From Myxococcales bacterium (lineage in GTDB: Bacteria; Myxococcota_A; Polyangia; Polyangiales; Houyiibacteriaceae), in assembly GCA_029861865.1 (NCBI GenBank), contig JAOTYL010000007.1, forward strand, positions 149,543-213,542: DNA of 64,000 nucleotides, written 5' to 3'. A program made the position numbers and the translations under genes. Of this stretch, positions 21,168 to 30,346 are shown in pieces. The stretch's first letter is position 1. Each line of letters begins with the position of its first letter. A model generated the notes under the pieces. The model ran no database searches and was not told where the DNA came from. It saw only the letters and a program-made list of their open reading frames with translations.

Positions 21168-21202
21168 TTGCTACGAGCCCCTCTCCCGCCCAGACTACGA
21201 AG

Positions 21203-22033
21203 ATGCGTCGTCCGGTCCTGGTCGTGTTCATCCTGCTGGCGGTGGGGTGTACCGGCCTCATGCAGAACATCGGGGCGCGGTGGGTCACCCGGCAACTCGC
21301 CGAAGAATTCGACCTCGATGATCAGCAGACCGAGGCGACCCGAGCGTCGGTCGACCGACTGATCGCCAAAGCGCCGAGTGTGATCGGGCCTCCCGTCGAT
21401 TTCATCGTCGCCATCCTCGATCGCGGCATCGCCAAGGGCTTCACCGACCGAGAGCTGATCGGTGTGTGGCGTCGAGCCGACGAGCTCCTCGATGAAGTGG
21501 TCGCACACATCATCGAAGAGGCAGCGCCAATTTTGGCGACCTTGAGCGATGATCAGATCGATCATGCGCATGCACGCTTCGACAAGCGCTTCGAGGAAGT
21601 GCGGGAAAAGCTTGCGGAGCCGCCCGAAGAGAGGCTCGAAAAACGTCAGGAAGCGTTCGTCGCGGCGATTGAAGAATGGACCGGCGACCTCAGCTTCGAG
21701 CAAGAGAAGGCGTTCCGAGCCTATGTAGCCCGCTTTCCGGACGACGCAGCTTTGCAGCTAGCAGCCGATGAGGGGCGGGTCGCGGAGATCGAAAGCGTCC
21801 TGCGTCAGCGCCCAGGTGCCCCTGCGATACGGGAGGCCCTCTGGAAAGCCTGGAAAGAGCGGGGGGATTGGGGTCCCGAGGCACGTACTCCCGCCGAGCG
21901 GCGCGCGCAGAGCCGACAGACGATTCTCTACGTGTACGACTCGATGAACACGAGACAAAAGGACCACGCGAGCAGGCACCTTCACGAGCTTCACGACAAG
22001 GTGAAGCGCTTCCTCGGCATGGCCGACTCTTAG
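21203..22033 (+). CDS. helical lipoprotein, DUF6279-like
   Basis: A 276-aa lipoprotein with lipobox AVGC near residue 16. The mature part is all-helical and strongly charged, with the DUF6279-like features EEFDLDDQQ near the start, a long run of acidic/basic helices, and EWTGDLSFEQEKAFRAYV in the middle. The function of the family is unknown. It follows the GDPD lipoprotein by 35 bp and is probably co-expressed. Its TAG stop lies at the edge of a GC-rich repeat (22031-22083). Confidence 0.8.
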   Translation: MRRPVLVVFILLAVGCTGLMQNIGARWVTRQLAEEFDLDDQQTEATRASVDRLIAKAPSVIGPPVDFIVAILDRGIAKGFTDRELIGVWRRADELLDEVVAHIIEEAAPILATLSDDQIDHAHARFDKRFEEVREKLAEPPEERLEKRQEAFVAAIEEWTGDLSFEQEKAFRAYVARFPDDAALQLAADEGRVAEIESVLRQRPGAPAIREALWKAWKERGDWGPEARTPAERRAQSRQTILYVYDSMNTRQKDHASRHLHELHDKVKRFLGMADS

Positions 22034-22083
22034 GCGATAGCGTGGGGGCGGTGGGGCGGGACCGACCGAGGCCGCAGGCCGAC
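22031..22083. repeat. GC-rich intergenic repeat between convergent genes (copy B)
   Basis: The reverse complement of this stretch matches 14256-14312 closely, sharing GGTCCCGCCCC and ACCGCCCCCACGCTATCGCC with small gaps. Like copy A it fills the gap between converging genes and contains a TAG stop codon at one edge (here that of the DUF6279-like gene). A GGCC-GCA-GGCC hairpin lies at the other end. Confidence 0.6.
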
Positions 22084-22829
22084 TAGAACAGCCAGCCTAG
22101 GAAGATTTTGAAGACGTGGGTGTTGGTGCGGAAGTCGGTCTTCGTCGCGCTGTTCATGCTGATGGTGTAGTTGAAATCAAAGTTGAGCGGGCCGAGGTCG
22201 AACTGAACGCCAAAGCGCGCGCCTGCGATGTAGATCGACAGGGGGTAGCCGGGGATGCCTTTCGGTTTGAACTGGAACGCCTTCCGGTTGCCGTTGAGGT
22301 CGACGAAGCCGCGGAGGTTGAACGTGCTGACCCACCCTCCGTAGAGAAAGAGCTTGAAGTAGGGATTCGCGTAGGGGACGTAGCCCGCCGTCAATGGAAT
22401 CTCGAGGGAGTTCATCCTGGCGGTCTCGCCAACTAGCGCGTCGAGTAGCTCGAGTTGCTCGGGTGTGGTCTCAGGATCCGCTAGGGCGATGGTTCTAAAT
22501 TCCTCAAAGACTTCAAAGTAGAAGCGGCTGAAGCCGATGCCGATCTCGCCAAAGACTTTCCCGGCGGTGACACGCGCGCTCAGTTGCATACCCCAGTTGA
22601 AAAAGCTAGCAGGGTTGCGGCCGCCGACAGTACCCAAGAACTCCCCCGGATTTTCAGGGTCGTCGCCGGCATAGAGGTTGATGTCGGGAACCCGAGAGAC
22701 GAATGTCGTGCTGCCGATCCCGACTGCGATTTTGACATCCATTTTCGGGACGGCAGACGCTGGGCTCGCCGCGAGCCACACGGAGGCGCAGACGGCGAAA
22801 AGAGCAAGCGTGGCGAGTGGTTTCTTCAT
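22083..22829 (-). CDS. outer-membrane beta-barrel protein downstream of sulfatase
   Basis: A 248-aa secreted protein with a signal peptide (MKKPLATLALFAVCASVW, cleavage near ASA). The mature part has alternating strands such as VKIAVGIGSTTFV, YFKLFLYGGWVSTF and LNFDFNYTISMN and ends in the aromatic strand VFKIFLGWLF, typical of a barrel. It lies 36 bp downstream of the lipoprotein sulfatase on the same strand, so a joint role in taking up or releasing a sulfated compound is possible but unproven. Confidence 0.75.
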   Translation of the reverse strand: MKKPLATLALFAVCASVWLAASPASAVPKMDVKIAVGIGSTTFVSRVPDINLYAGDDPENPGEFLGTVGGRNPASFFNWGMQLSARVTAGKVFGEIGIGFSRFYFEVFEEFRTIALADPETTPEQLELLDALVGETARMNSLEIPLTAGYVPYANPYFKLFLYGGWVSTFNLRGFVDLNGNRKAFQFKPKGIPGYPLSIYIAGARFGVQFDLGPLNFDFNYTISMNSATKTDFRTNTHVFKIFLGWLF

Positions 22830-22865
22830 CGGATCCAATTCATGGGGGTGCGCGGACACAGGGCG

Positions 22866-24476
22866 TCAGGCGGGGAACAAATACTCCTTGCCGTCGAGTA
22901 CGAACTTCTTATCCATGATGCGAGGCCACATCGGCTTGGTCTTCAGCTTGGTCTTCTGCCACTCTTCGTGCTCTGTCTTGAGCTTCTCGTAGAGCTCCGG
23001 CATCTGCTCCCTCAAGTTGATCTTCTCCGACTGGTCGGTGACCAGGTTGTAGAGCTCGGCCCAGCCGTCGCGGGTGCTCAGGATGAGCTTGTAGTCCCCG
23101 TCGCGAATCGCCCAGATGTGATCGGCTCGCCAGAAGAGCACCTCGTGGGGGCGCTCTTTGTTTTCGCCCTTCACGTAGGGAATCAAATTCACGCCGTCGT
23201 ATTCGCGATCGTCAGGCAGCACACCGCCCGCCGCTGCAACCGAAGTCGCGTAAATGTCGGTCGATGAAACCGGATACTTGTAACGCGTCCCCGCCGGGAC
23301 CTTTCCCTTCCACTTCATCATGTAGGGCACTCGGATGCCGCCTTCGAACTGGGTGAGCTTCCCGCCTTTGAGGGGTCCATTGTCGGTGGCATGGGTGTAG
23401 GAGGCGCCCCCGTTATCGCTCAGGAAGAAGATCAGGGTGTCCTCCTCGATGCCGAGGTCCTTGATCTTCTGATGGATGTCGCCGACGGCGTCGTCGAGGG
23501 CCGAGATCATCGAGTAGTAGACGCGCTTGTTCTCGTCTTCGACCTGCGGGTATTGGCAGTAGTACTCGACCGGCGCCTGGAACGGCACGTGGGGCGCCGA
23601 GAACGCGCTATAGATGAAGAAGGGCTCGTCTTTGTGCTCCTCCATGTACTTCATGATCTCGTCGCGAAACGCAAAGGTCAGGTACTCCTCCTCCACGATG
23701 ACCTTGCCGTTGCGCATGATGGCAGCCTCGTCTTTGCGTCCTGTCTTCCATTGATGCTGCGCGCTGAACGCCTCGTGCTCGTGGTTGATGATCCCGGACC
23801 AGTTCTTTTTGGGCGCATAGAGCGAGAAGGCGCCGTAGAACCCGTATTGATAGTCGAAGCCCCGGGCCATCGGCACTTGCTCGCGGTGCACGCCGAGGTG
23901 CCATTTGCCGATGAGCGCCGTGCTGTAATCATACTTCTTGAGGATCTCCGAAAGCATGATCTCGGAAGGCGGCACGCCTTGCTTGTGGACCTGCCACGCT
24001 GCGGGGAACGAGGGTTTGGCCTTGACTTTGAACTCCCCCGTGTCGACGAGCCACCGACCGGAGATGTACTCGACGTAGTTGCTCGGGTAAAACTCCATCA
24101 CCTGCGTCTCGAAGCCGTAGCGATTCTGCACGCGACCCGTCATGAGACCCGCGCGCGCAGGTGCGCAGGTCGGCGCTGTGGCGTACCCCTCTTCGAAGAC
24201 CACGCCCTCAGCACCGATCTGATCGATGTTTGGCGTGGAGATGTGCTCGACTCCGTATGCGCTCACTTCGTAGGGGCCGAGATCGTCGGCCAGTAAGACG
24301 ATGATGTTGGGTGGACGCTCCTTTTCGACTGGAAGCGGTGCCCCCAGGAAGGCAGCTTTGCTCGCTTCCATGTCTTTGTTCCACTTGATGCGCCATTTGA
24401 CGCGAGTGATGGAACAACTCACCAGAACCAGCCCGAGGCCGACCAAGAGCAGCGCACGCAGATAGCGATGATTCAT
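22866..24476 (-). CDS. sulfatase, lipoprotein-anchored
   Basis: An alkaline-phosphatase-superfamily sulfatase of 536 aa that removes sulfate from organic esters. It has the metal site ILLADDLG and the activation motif CAPAR with C104, which must be converted to formylglycine by a maturase not found in this window. It also has GKWHLG and the later metal motif DNGGASYTH. ATG 24476 gives a lipoprotein signal with VSC near residue 21, so the enzyme should be tethered to the envelope. The barrel gene 22083-22829 follows, and the FadL-like gene is divergent across 91 bp. Confidence 0.93.
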   Translation of the reverse strand: MNHRYLRALLLVGLGLVLVSCSITRVKWRIKWNKDMEASKAAFLGAPLPVEKERPPNIIVLLADDLGPYEVSAYGVEHISTPNIDQIGAEGVVFEEGYATAPTCAPARAGLMTGRVQNRYGFETQVMEFYPSNYVEYISGRWLVDTGEFKVKAKPSFPAAWQVHKQGVPPSEIMLSEILKKYDYSTALIGKWHLGVHREQVPMARGFDYQYGFYGAFSLYAPKKNWSGIINHEHEAFSAQHQWKTGRKDEAAIMRNGKVIVEEEYLTFAFRDEIMKYMEEHKDEPFFIYSAFSAPHVPFQAPVEYYCQYPQVEDENKRVYYSMISALDDAVGDIHQKIKDLGIEEDTLIFFLSDNGGASYTHATDNGPLKGGKLTQFEGGIRVPYMMKWKGKVPAGTRYKYPVSSTDIYATSVAAAGGVLPDDREYDGVNLIPYVKGENKERPHEVLFWRADHIWAIRDGDYKLILSTRDGWAELYNLVTDQSEKINLREQMPELYEKLKTEHEEWQKTKLKTKPMWPRIMDKKFVLDGKEYLFPA

Positions 24477-24567
24477 GATCCTTGGGGAGTGGTACTCAAG
24501 AAAAGGGTGGTCTGGCAACCAGTTTTTTGAAACGCAGCGCAGGCATTTCTGATCTAGGATCCCGCGC

Positions 24568-25965
24568 ATGCGCCGAGCCTCGCTGATCCTGCTCATCGGT
24601 GTGGTATGGGCGCCGGTGCCTGCAAGCGCAGGGAACAGCGACGAGGTCAACGCCGGTCTTGACATTACCCTCACGGGCGGCGCTGTCGTCGCCATCACGT
24701 ACACCGGCGCGGCGCTTTGGTACAACCCCGCGGGCCTCGCGCGAACCACCAAAGCCTCCCTCGAGCTCACCGGCGTGACGCTACAGGTACAGATCGTGAA
24801 GGTGCCCGGCCTCTTGACCATCGACACCGACCCTCAAGCCAAGAGCGAAGGCAAGACGGTGAACTTCTCGGTCGTTCCCCAGGCGGTCACCTTCACAATC
24901 GGGCTCCGGGAGAACCTAAAGCTCGGCGTGGGTCTGTTCAACAGCTCGATTCGCCGTGCGTTCGTCACCGAGGAGGTCACGACCGCGGCAGGCATAACGC
25001 GTGAGGCCAGGGCGATCGGCGGCCAGAACTCCAAGATCGACTTCTTTCACGTCAGCGCCGGCTTGGCGGGGACGTTCGGCAACAAGCAAAAACTTTTGCT
25101 TGGCGGCGCGTTCGATTTCGTCGTCGCGTCCGCCCGCGTCGATGGAACGCAGGCCATCTTCTACAACGGTGGAGAGTCAGGTTTCTTCACGGATGGCGAC
25201 GTGGGCACGCAGACCGGTTTTGGCTTGCAGCTCAAGGCAGGCATCCAATGGGTCCCGATCCCGGAAGTCCGGATCGGGCTCTCGGTTGCGTCGCCGACTT
25301 TTGCGTTCGTGATCCTCGAGCGCTTCGCGAACACGTTCGGACAAAGCCCGTCGGTGAACCCGAACGAACCACCTCCAATCTGCGACCCTCCGAACCCACC
25401 CGATTGCAACGCCCAAAGCTCGGGCGGCTCCGAGTCTCGAGGGGCGAGGGGAGGCTGGTGGGGGGTCGAGCCCGGGAACTTGCGCTTCGGCATTGCCTAC
25501 GTCGGGAACTGGGGCTGGGTCGAGGCGGATCTGTTTGTTCAGTGGCGGCTCCGCACGCCCGACCTCCAGATCGACCGCAAGGCGACGTTCAACGGCCGGA
25601 TCGGAAGCGCCTTTCGACTGACGAGATTCATGCACCTTGGTCTGGGGTTCTTTACCGATCTGAGCCCAGTTGACCGGCTCGGGCTCACCCCGCCCGCGAC
25701 GACTGACGTCAATTTCTACGGCGTGCACGTAGGCTTTCTATTTGCGAATCACGAGATGCATCCTGGCCAGCCCGATGCCGAGAGCGATTCAAAGGATGGG
25801 GCCGGCTTCGCGATCGCGATCGGCCTTCGCTACTCACATGGACGTGGGCAGGCGTTGGGCTTCCTGTTCCCTGCGCAGTATGACCCGTCGTCGATCACGA
25901 GGCAGGGGACTGACGGCAAGATCAACGAGATCGCGCTCAACCTGGGTGTCAACGTCAGCTTCTAG
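24568..25965 (+). CDS. FadL/OmpP1-like outer-membrane transport protein
   Basis: A 465-aa protein with a Sec signal peptide (cleavage after ASA) and the FadL-family block ALWYNPAGLAR near residue 50, where FadL proteins carry NPA. Long barrel strands follow, with a disordered Pro/Ser-rich loop near residues 265-295. FadL homologues pass long-chain fatty acids or other hydrophobic molecules across the outer membrane, which fits the acyl-CoA enzymes elsewhere in the window. It is divergent from the sulfatase and overlaps the next convergent gene by 4 bp. Confidence 0.85.
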   Translation: MRRASLILLIGVVWAPVPASAGNSDEVNAGLDITLTGGAVVAITYTGAALWYNPAGLARTTKASLELTGVTLQVQIVKVPGLLTIDTDPQAKSEGKTVNFSVVPQAVTFTIGLRENLKLGVGLFNSSIRRAFVTEEVTTAAGITREARAIGGQNSKIDFFHVSAGLAGTFGNKQKLLLGGAFDFVVASARVDGTQAIFYNGGESGFFTDGDVGTQTGFGLQLKAGIQWVPIPEVRIGLSVASPTFAFVILERFANTFGQSPSVNPNEPPPICDPPNPPDCNAQSSGGSESRGARGGWWGVEPGNLRFGIAYVGNWGWVEADLFVQWRLRTPDLQIDRKATFNGRIGSAFRLTRFMHLGLGFFTDLSPVDRLGLTPPATTDVNFYGVHVGFLFANHEMHPGQPDAESDSKDGAGFAIAIGLRYSHGRGQALGFLFPAQYDPSSITRQGTDGKINEIALNLGVNVSF

Positions 25966-26426
25966 CCCAAGACTCTGTTTACCGCCCAGACGAACGCGGG
26001 GCCTTGTTGTTCGAAGGTGAGCCCTGCGATCGTCGGGAATGGGTCGTCGAGGGTAGCCCGTGTGTAGGCGATGATCGCGGCGGCCCAGACGAGGAAGTAA
26101 CCGAGGACATGCACGACGAGGAAACCGATCCCAAGTCGGTGCCGCTGCTGGCTAACCTCTAGCGTTGTCGCGTCTGCCCTTCGTCGAGAAAGAACCACGG
26201 AGGTTCGAGTCTCGATGCGTCGGTATCCATCGTCGCCGAGAAACAAGATGCTCCCGAGGATCAGCGCTTCCCCGATGCCCATGAGCCCAATGACCAGCGC
26301 CACGTAACCCCCACGCGTGAAGCCGAATGCAGCCACTCCGAGCCCGACGAGCGCAAGCGCATTACCGGTGACGAAGAGCGCAAAGCCGGTTCGGACAGTA
26401 AGGTTGCGTTGCGAGGGTTGGGACAT
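25962..26426 (-). CDS. four-helix membrane protein of unknown function
   Basis: A 154-aa protein with four predicted transmembrane segments (residues about 15-38, 45-65, 98-125, and a weaker C-terminal stretch). A short basic cytosolic loop in the middle contains RRIETRTSVVLSRRRAD. No enzymatic motif is visible. ATG 26426 avoids a noisy extension into the opposite-strand sulfotransferase leader. It is convergent with the FadL-like gene (4-bp overlap) and divergent from the sulfotransferase. Confidence 0.65.
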   Translation of the reverse strand: MSQPSQRNLTVRTGFALFVTGNALALVGLGVAAFGFTRGGYVALVIGLMGIGEALILGSILFLGDDGYRRIETRTSVVLSRRRADATTLEVSQQRHRLGIGFLVVHVLGYFLVWAAAIIAYTRATLDDPFPTIAGLTFEQQGPAFVWAVNRVLG

Positions 26427-26532
26427 CCGCGCCGTTGCGTCTACTGATGCCACGCGCTCGGTCAGACCTCTAGCGGAACACTACGGAACCGGCTTTGACA
26501 GCATCACCGTTTGCGGTCTACTACGGCGTGTG

Positions 26533-27750
26533 ATGAGCGAGACCCCCGAAGACCTGAAGCCCGGGTTCCCTTTTTCCCTAGTGAACAAGCTCGACAGACT
26601 GAGCATGCAGCTGATCCCGATCGAAGCAAAGCCGGCCATGAAGCTCGCGAAGCGCGTGACTGGGTTGAGCGACTTCGGAGACGGTGGCTTCAGGTCACGC
26701 CTCGACTCGGCGGTGGCCGGGTTGAATGAGGCTGAACTCAATACGACAGGGCTTCTCGGAGCCCGTTACGTGCTGAACTGGCATTTGACCAATCGCCTCC
26801 GCATCATCGACTTCGCCAAACGCCACCCGGAGCTCGACGAGATCGAGATCGAGCGCCCGATCGTCATCACCGGCTTCTTTCGAACCGGTACGACGTTCCT
26901 TCACAACGTTCTCGCCGCCGATCCGGCGAATCGGGTCGCCAAAGCCTGGGAGCTTTCTTATCCACTCGGGAGGGTTGGAGACCCACTGGGAGACGTGGCC
27001 TTCCGGCGGGCCCAGGCGAAGTTCAGCTTCGGGTTCAACCAAAGCGCCATTCCCGACCAAGGGGTCGCTCATCATGTCACGCCCGACTCCTACGAGGAGT
27101 GTTTCTTCCTGCTCGAGAACGACATGGCCGTGCTGACGTTCTGGATCGCCTTCGCGGCTTATTCGTACGCCATGGACATGCTGGACTGGGACATGCGCGA
27201 GCCGTACGAGTTCCACAAGCTTCAGCTCAAAATCCTCACGGCGCAGCGGTCTGCGGAGCGCTGGGTGCTGAAATGCCCTTGGCACATCTGGAACATGGAC
27301 GCGCTCATGGCCGTGTATCCAGACGCGCGCGTGATCTTCACCCACCGTGACATCGCCCAAGCTCTGGCCTCGCACTGCAGCCTGAGCGCTCGGATGGCGT
27401 CGAAGTTGCGCCGAAGCCTCGACATAAAAGAGCTGGGTGCGTTTTGGCTCGAGTACGCTCGTATCGGGCTCGAGCGCGGCATGGAAGCACACCGCAAGAT
27501 TCCAGATTCCCAGCTCTACGATGTCCGCCTCAGCGACATGATGGCCGATCCGTTGAACACCCTCGAAGATCTCTATCGCCATTTCGGCCTGGAATACACC
27601 GATGGGCTCGCAACGCTGTTCAAGACTCGCATCGAGGACAAGCCCACCGCGCAAGAGGGCGAGCACGACTATGACATCGAAGACTTCGGGCTCACTGAGG
27701 AAAAGGTCCGCGAGGTCTTGGCCGAATACAGCGACCGATTCGGTGTCTAA
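26533..27750 (+). CDS. sulfotransferase family protein
   Basis: A 405-aa PAPS-dependent sulfotransferase-like enzyme. The 5'-phosphosulfate loop is clear (VITGFFRTGTTFLHN, residues about 111-125), and the 3'-phosphate region is VIFTHRDIAQALAS. Such proteins sulfonate lipids, sugars or secondary metabolites, and the acceptor cannot be read from sequence. It has no signal peptide, so it is cytosolic or membrane-peripheral. It lies 2 kb from a lipoprotein sulfatase, suggesting the organism both makes and removes sulfate esters. A terminator-like palindrome follows. Confidence 0.88.
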   Translation: MSETPEDLKPGFPFSLVNKLDRLSMQLIPIEAKPAMKLAKRVTGLSDFGDGGFRSRLDSAVAGLNEAELNTTGLLGARYVLNWHLTNRLRIIDFAKRHPELDEIEIERPIVITGFFRTGTTFLHNVLAADPANRVAKAWELSYPLGRVGDPLGDVAFRRAQAKFSFGFNQSAIPDQGVAHHVTPDSYEECFFLLENDMAVLTFWIAFAAYSYAMDMLDWDMREPYEFHKLQLKILTAQRSAERWVLKCPWHIWNMDALMAVYPDARVIFTHRDIAQALASHCSLSARMASKLRRSLDIKELGAFWLEYARIGLERGMEAHRKIPDSQLYDVRLSDMMADPLNTLEDLYRHFGLEYTDGLATLFKTRIEDKPTAQEGEHDYDIEDFGLTEEKVREVLAEYSDRFGV

Positions 27751-27766
27751 CCCCAGCCCCACCGCC

Positions 27767-27790
27767 TTTTAGGGGACAGTCCCCTTTTTG
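27767..27790 (+). terminator. AGGGG-ACAGT-CCCCT stem with T-run
   Basis: Seventeen bases after the sulfotransferase stop lies the palindrome AGGGGACAGTCCCCT followed by five T residues, a plausible Rho-independent terminator with a short stem. The core is the same as that at 16821-16833, so it may instead be a member of a dispersed repeat family. Confidence 0.45.
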
Positions 27791-27827
27791 TTGGGGTTAA
27801 TTTCTCGGTCGGCACTATGTTTCCGCC

Positions 27828-29273
27828 GTGGGCGAGTCTTTTGATGCTGTCGTGATTGGGGCCGGGCCGAACGGTCTGAGCGCCGCCGTTGCGCTCGCTC
27901 AGGCCGGCGCGTCGGTGCTGGTGCTCGAAGCCACCAACGAGGTCGGCGGCGGGACGCGGACAGCTGAGCTCACGCTCGACGGATTTCGCCACGACGTTTG
28001 CTCGGCCGTGCACACCACGGGGATCCTTTCGCCGTTCTTTCGTTCGTTGCCGCTCGAAGAGCACGGGCTTCGATGGATCGTTCCACCGGCGTCGGTCGCG
28101 CATCCGCTCGACGATGAGCCTGCCGTCATGATGTGGTCATCGTTGACCGAGACCGCCGAAAGCCTCGGCGCAGACGCGTGCAGCTACGAAAAGCTCGTCG
28201 CGCCGTTCCTCGAGGATCCGCACCCCTTTTTCGAGGACGTGCTCGGTCCGCTAGGGTGGCCGAGTCGTCCCGGGTTGTTCATGCGGTTCGGGCTCAAGGC
28301 GATGTGGCCTGCGACCTGGCTCGCGAGCTGGAGGTTTCGCGAAGCCCGTGCCAGGGCCTTGTTTGCGGGCTGCGCGGCCCACAGCATCCTGCCACTGACT
28401 AACATGTTCACCGCAGCGCTCGGCGTGATCTTCTCGATCGCCGGGCATGTGGAGCCCTGGCCGATTGCAGCGGGAGGCTCCTTCGCGATTCCGACAGCGC
28501 TCGGAGGGTTGCTTCGGGAGCTTGGGGGTCAGATCCGCACGGGGGCGCGTGTCGACTCGCTTGCAGACCTTCCGCCCGCACGCGTGTACTTGTTCGATAC
28601 CAGCCCCAACCAGCTCGCAGCGATTGGCGAACCCGTCCTGCCTGGCGGTTACGTCCGACGCCTTCAGCGGTATCGCTACGGTCCTGGCGCCTTCAAGCTC
28701 GATTGGGCGCTCGACGGACCGATTCCGTGGCGAGATCCGAATTGTCTGCGGGCATCGACGGTGCATTTGGGGGGCACGCTCGAAGAGATCGCAGCCGGCG
28801 AAGCGGCGATGTACCGGGGTGAGCACCCCGACAAGCCATTCGTGCTCCTTTGTCAGCAAAGTCAGCTCGACCCGACGCGGGCGCCCGAAGGAAAGCACAC
28901 GGGCTATGCGTACTGCCACGTGCCAGGAGGCTCGACATTCGACATGACCGAGATCATCGAAAACCAGGTGGAGCGTTTTGCGCCAGGCTTCAAGGATTTG
29001 ATCCTCGCGCGGCACGTCATGCGCACCGATGATTTTCAGCACTACAACCTCAACTACGTCGGGGGGGCGATAACCGGTGGGGTTGCCGACGTCTTTCAGC
29101 TCTTCACGCGGCCGGTGGCGCGTTGGAACCCCTACACGACGCCGAATCCCCGCATCTATATCTGCTCTGCTTCGACGCCGCCGGGTGGTGGGGTGCATGG
29201 CATGTGCGGCTATCACGCAGCGCAGGCGGCGCTCCGCCGAATCGAACGGTTCGAGCCAGCGCCGCTCCGGTAG
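27828..29273 (+). CDS. FAD-dependent oxidoreductase, phytoene-desaturase (CrtI-like) family
   Basis: A 481-aa flavoprotein with the dinucleotide-binding fingerprint VVIGAGPNGLSAAVALAQAG at the N-terminus and a ribityl-region GGGTRTAEL. The C-terminal block STPPGGGVHGMCGYHAA is the second FAD-contact motif of the amine-oxidase/phytoene-dehydrogenase group. No carotenoid genes are nearby, so the substrate is unknown, and many such proteins act on isoprenoids or fatty-acid derivatives. The start is GTG 27828. It converges with the DoxX gene. Confidence 0.88.
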   Translation: MGESFDAVVIGAGPNGLSAAVALAQAGASVLVLEATNEVGGGTRTAELTLDGFRHDVCSAVHTTGILSPFFRSLPLEEHGLRWIVPPASVAHPLDDEPAVMMWSSLTETAESLGADACSYEKLVAPFLEDPHPFFEDVLGPLGWPSRPGLFMRFGLKAMWPATWLASWRFREARARALFAGCAAHSILPLTNMFTAALGVIFSIAGHVEPWPIAAGGSFAIPTALGGLLRELGGQIRTGARVDSLADLPPARVYLFDTSPNQLAAIGEPVLPGGYVRRLQRYRYGPGAFKLDWALDGPIPWRDPNCLRASTVHLGGTLEEIAAGEAAMYRGEHPDKPFVLLCQQSQLDPTRAPEGKHTGYAYCHVPGGSTFDMTEIIENQVERFAPGFKDLILARHVMRTDDFQHYNLNYVGGAITGGVADVFQLFTRPVARWNPYTTPNPRIYICSASTPPGGGVHGMCGYHAAQAALRRIERFEPAPLR

Positions 29274-29288
29274 TCCCGACGCCCGAGT

Positions 29289-29663
29289 CTACCCGGTGGT
29301 GAACCAGTAGGCCCAGGCCATCAGGACGAACTGAAGTGGCAGCCGTGCCCAAAGCGCCCACCTCGGAATCGGCTTTCTCGGGTTGAGCGAAATGTTGTGA
29401 GTCAGCATGTAGATGTTCGCGGGGAACACCGCGACATAGAGAGCGATTAGCCCCCAAGCGGCAGCAACCCGTGTAGCCGGAACCAAGAGACCGACGCCAC
29501 CGGCGATCTCGAAGAAGCCGCTGATGTATACGAGGGCCAGGGGCGAAGGCAGGTACTTCGGCACGATGCGGACGAAGGGCTTCGGCTGGACGAAGTGCAA
29601 GACACCGATTGCGATCATGCCAAGGGCGAGCGCCCACAGCGCAACGAGCTTTAGTCCAGTCAC
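29289..29663 (-). CDS. DoxX family membrane protein
   Basis: A 124-aa protein with four transmembrane helices. The family-like features IAIGVLHFVQPKPFVRIVP, YISGFFEIAGGVGLLVPATR and the helix ending PANIYMLTHN identify the DoxX/DoxD-like fold, a small integral membrane family linked in some bacteria to thiosulfate:quinone oxidoreduction or redox homeostasis. The specific role here is unknown. It lies downstream of the DUF1523 gene on the same strand, after a 78-bp gap. Confidence 0.85.
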   Translation of the reverse strand: MTGLKLVALWALALGMIAIGVLHFVQPKPFVRIVPKYLPSPLALVYISGFFEIAGGVGLLVPATRVAAAWGLIALYVAVFPANIYMLTHNISLNPRKPIPRWALWARLPLQFVLMAWAYWFTTG

Positions 29664-29741
29664 GCTCGCCTCTTGTACCGCAATCCAGGGAGAGCGTCAG
29701 CGCCTAATTTGTCAGCGCCAGTGCCGGCGTCATTGCCAGTG

Positions 29742-30314
29742 TCACCCGTTTTCGCGTCCGGTGATCTCTTTGGCTTTCGCCCCGGCGGCGCGCAGGAATT
29801 TCCGAAGCTTGACGCCGCCCCAGATGAATAGGCCAAGCAATGCGAGCAGGAAAACGATGTTGCCGTACGGGACGTAGACGTAATCCTCGGGGACCTTTTC
29901 GAGTGACAAGATGTTGGGGTAGAGGTCGAGTACGGGAACGCGGATGCCGTAGTACTTCACCAGCACGATGGCTTTCTCCGTTGCTGCCCCCTCCGCCGTG
30001 TCGCCTGCCTCACCCTGGCCAAAGCTCATCGCTTGGGCCGCGATGTCTCCCGAGTCCCACTTGAAGTACCAGCCGTTGTCCTCGTTGCGGAGCGCCAGAG
30101 CCTTCCCGCCCTCGAGCTCCGTCGCGTATACGAAACGAACGTCGCGTGTCCGAGGCTGCCCGGGCTCCGCACCCTTGCGATCCATGCGCTTCACGTCGGT
30201 GCCGGAGATCGTCACCTTCGTTGCGCGGGGCATGAAGTAGTATAGAGAAGACGCGAAAAGCACGGTGAACACCAGCGCCAGTGCCACACCGAGCTTCCTC
30301 ATCCACTTCTTCAT
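29742..30314 (-). CDS. DUF1523-like membrane protein
   Basis: A 190-aa protein with a transmembrane helix at each end (residues about 8-27 and 150-170) and a central extracytoplasmic domain. The pattern YYFMPRATKVTISGTDVKRMD followed by DVRFVYAT and WYFKWDSGDIAAQA matches the DUF1523 family, whose function is not known. The C-terminal tail is basic (KLRKFLRAAGAKAKE) and cytosolic. It is probably in one transcription unit with the HAD phosphatase upstream and DoxX downstream, although the gaps are modest. Confidence 0.75.
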   Translation of the reverse strand: MKKWMRKLGVALALVFTVLFASSLYYFMPRATKVTISGTDVKRMDRKGAEPGQPRTRDVRFVYATELEGGKALALRNEDNGWYFKWDSGDIAAQAMSFGQGEAGDTAEGAATEKAIVLVKYYGIRVPVLDLYPNILSLEKVPEDYVYVPYGNIVFLLALLGLFIWGGVKLRKFLRAAGAKAKEITGRENG

Positions 30315-30346
30315 AGGCCCCGAGTCATACGGCCATCGAGAGACGG

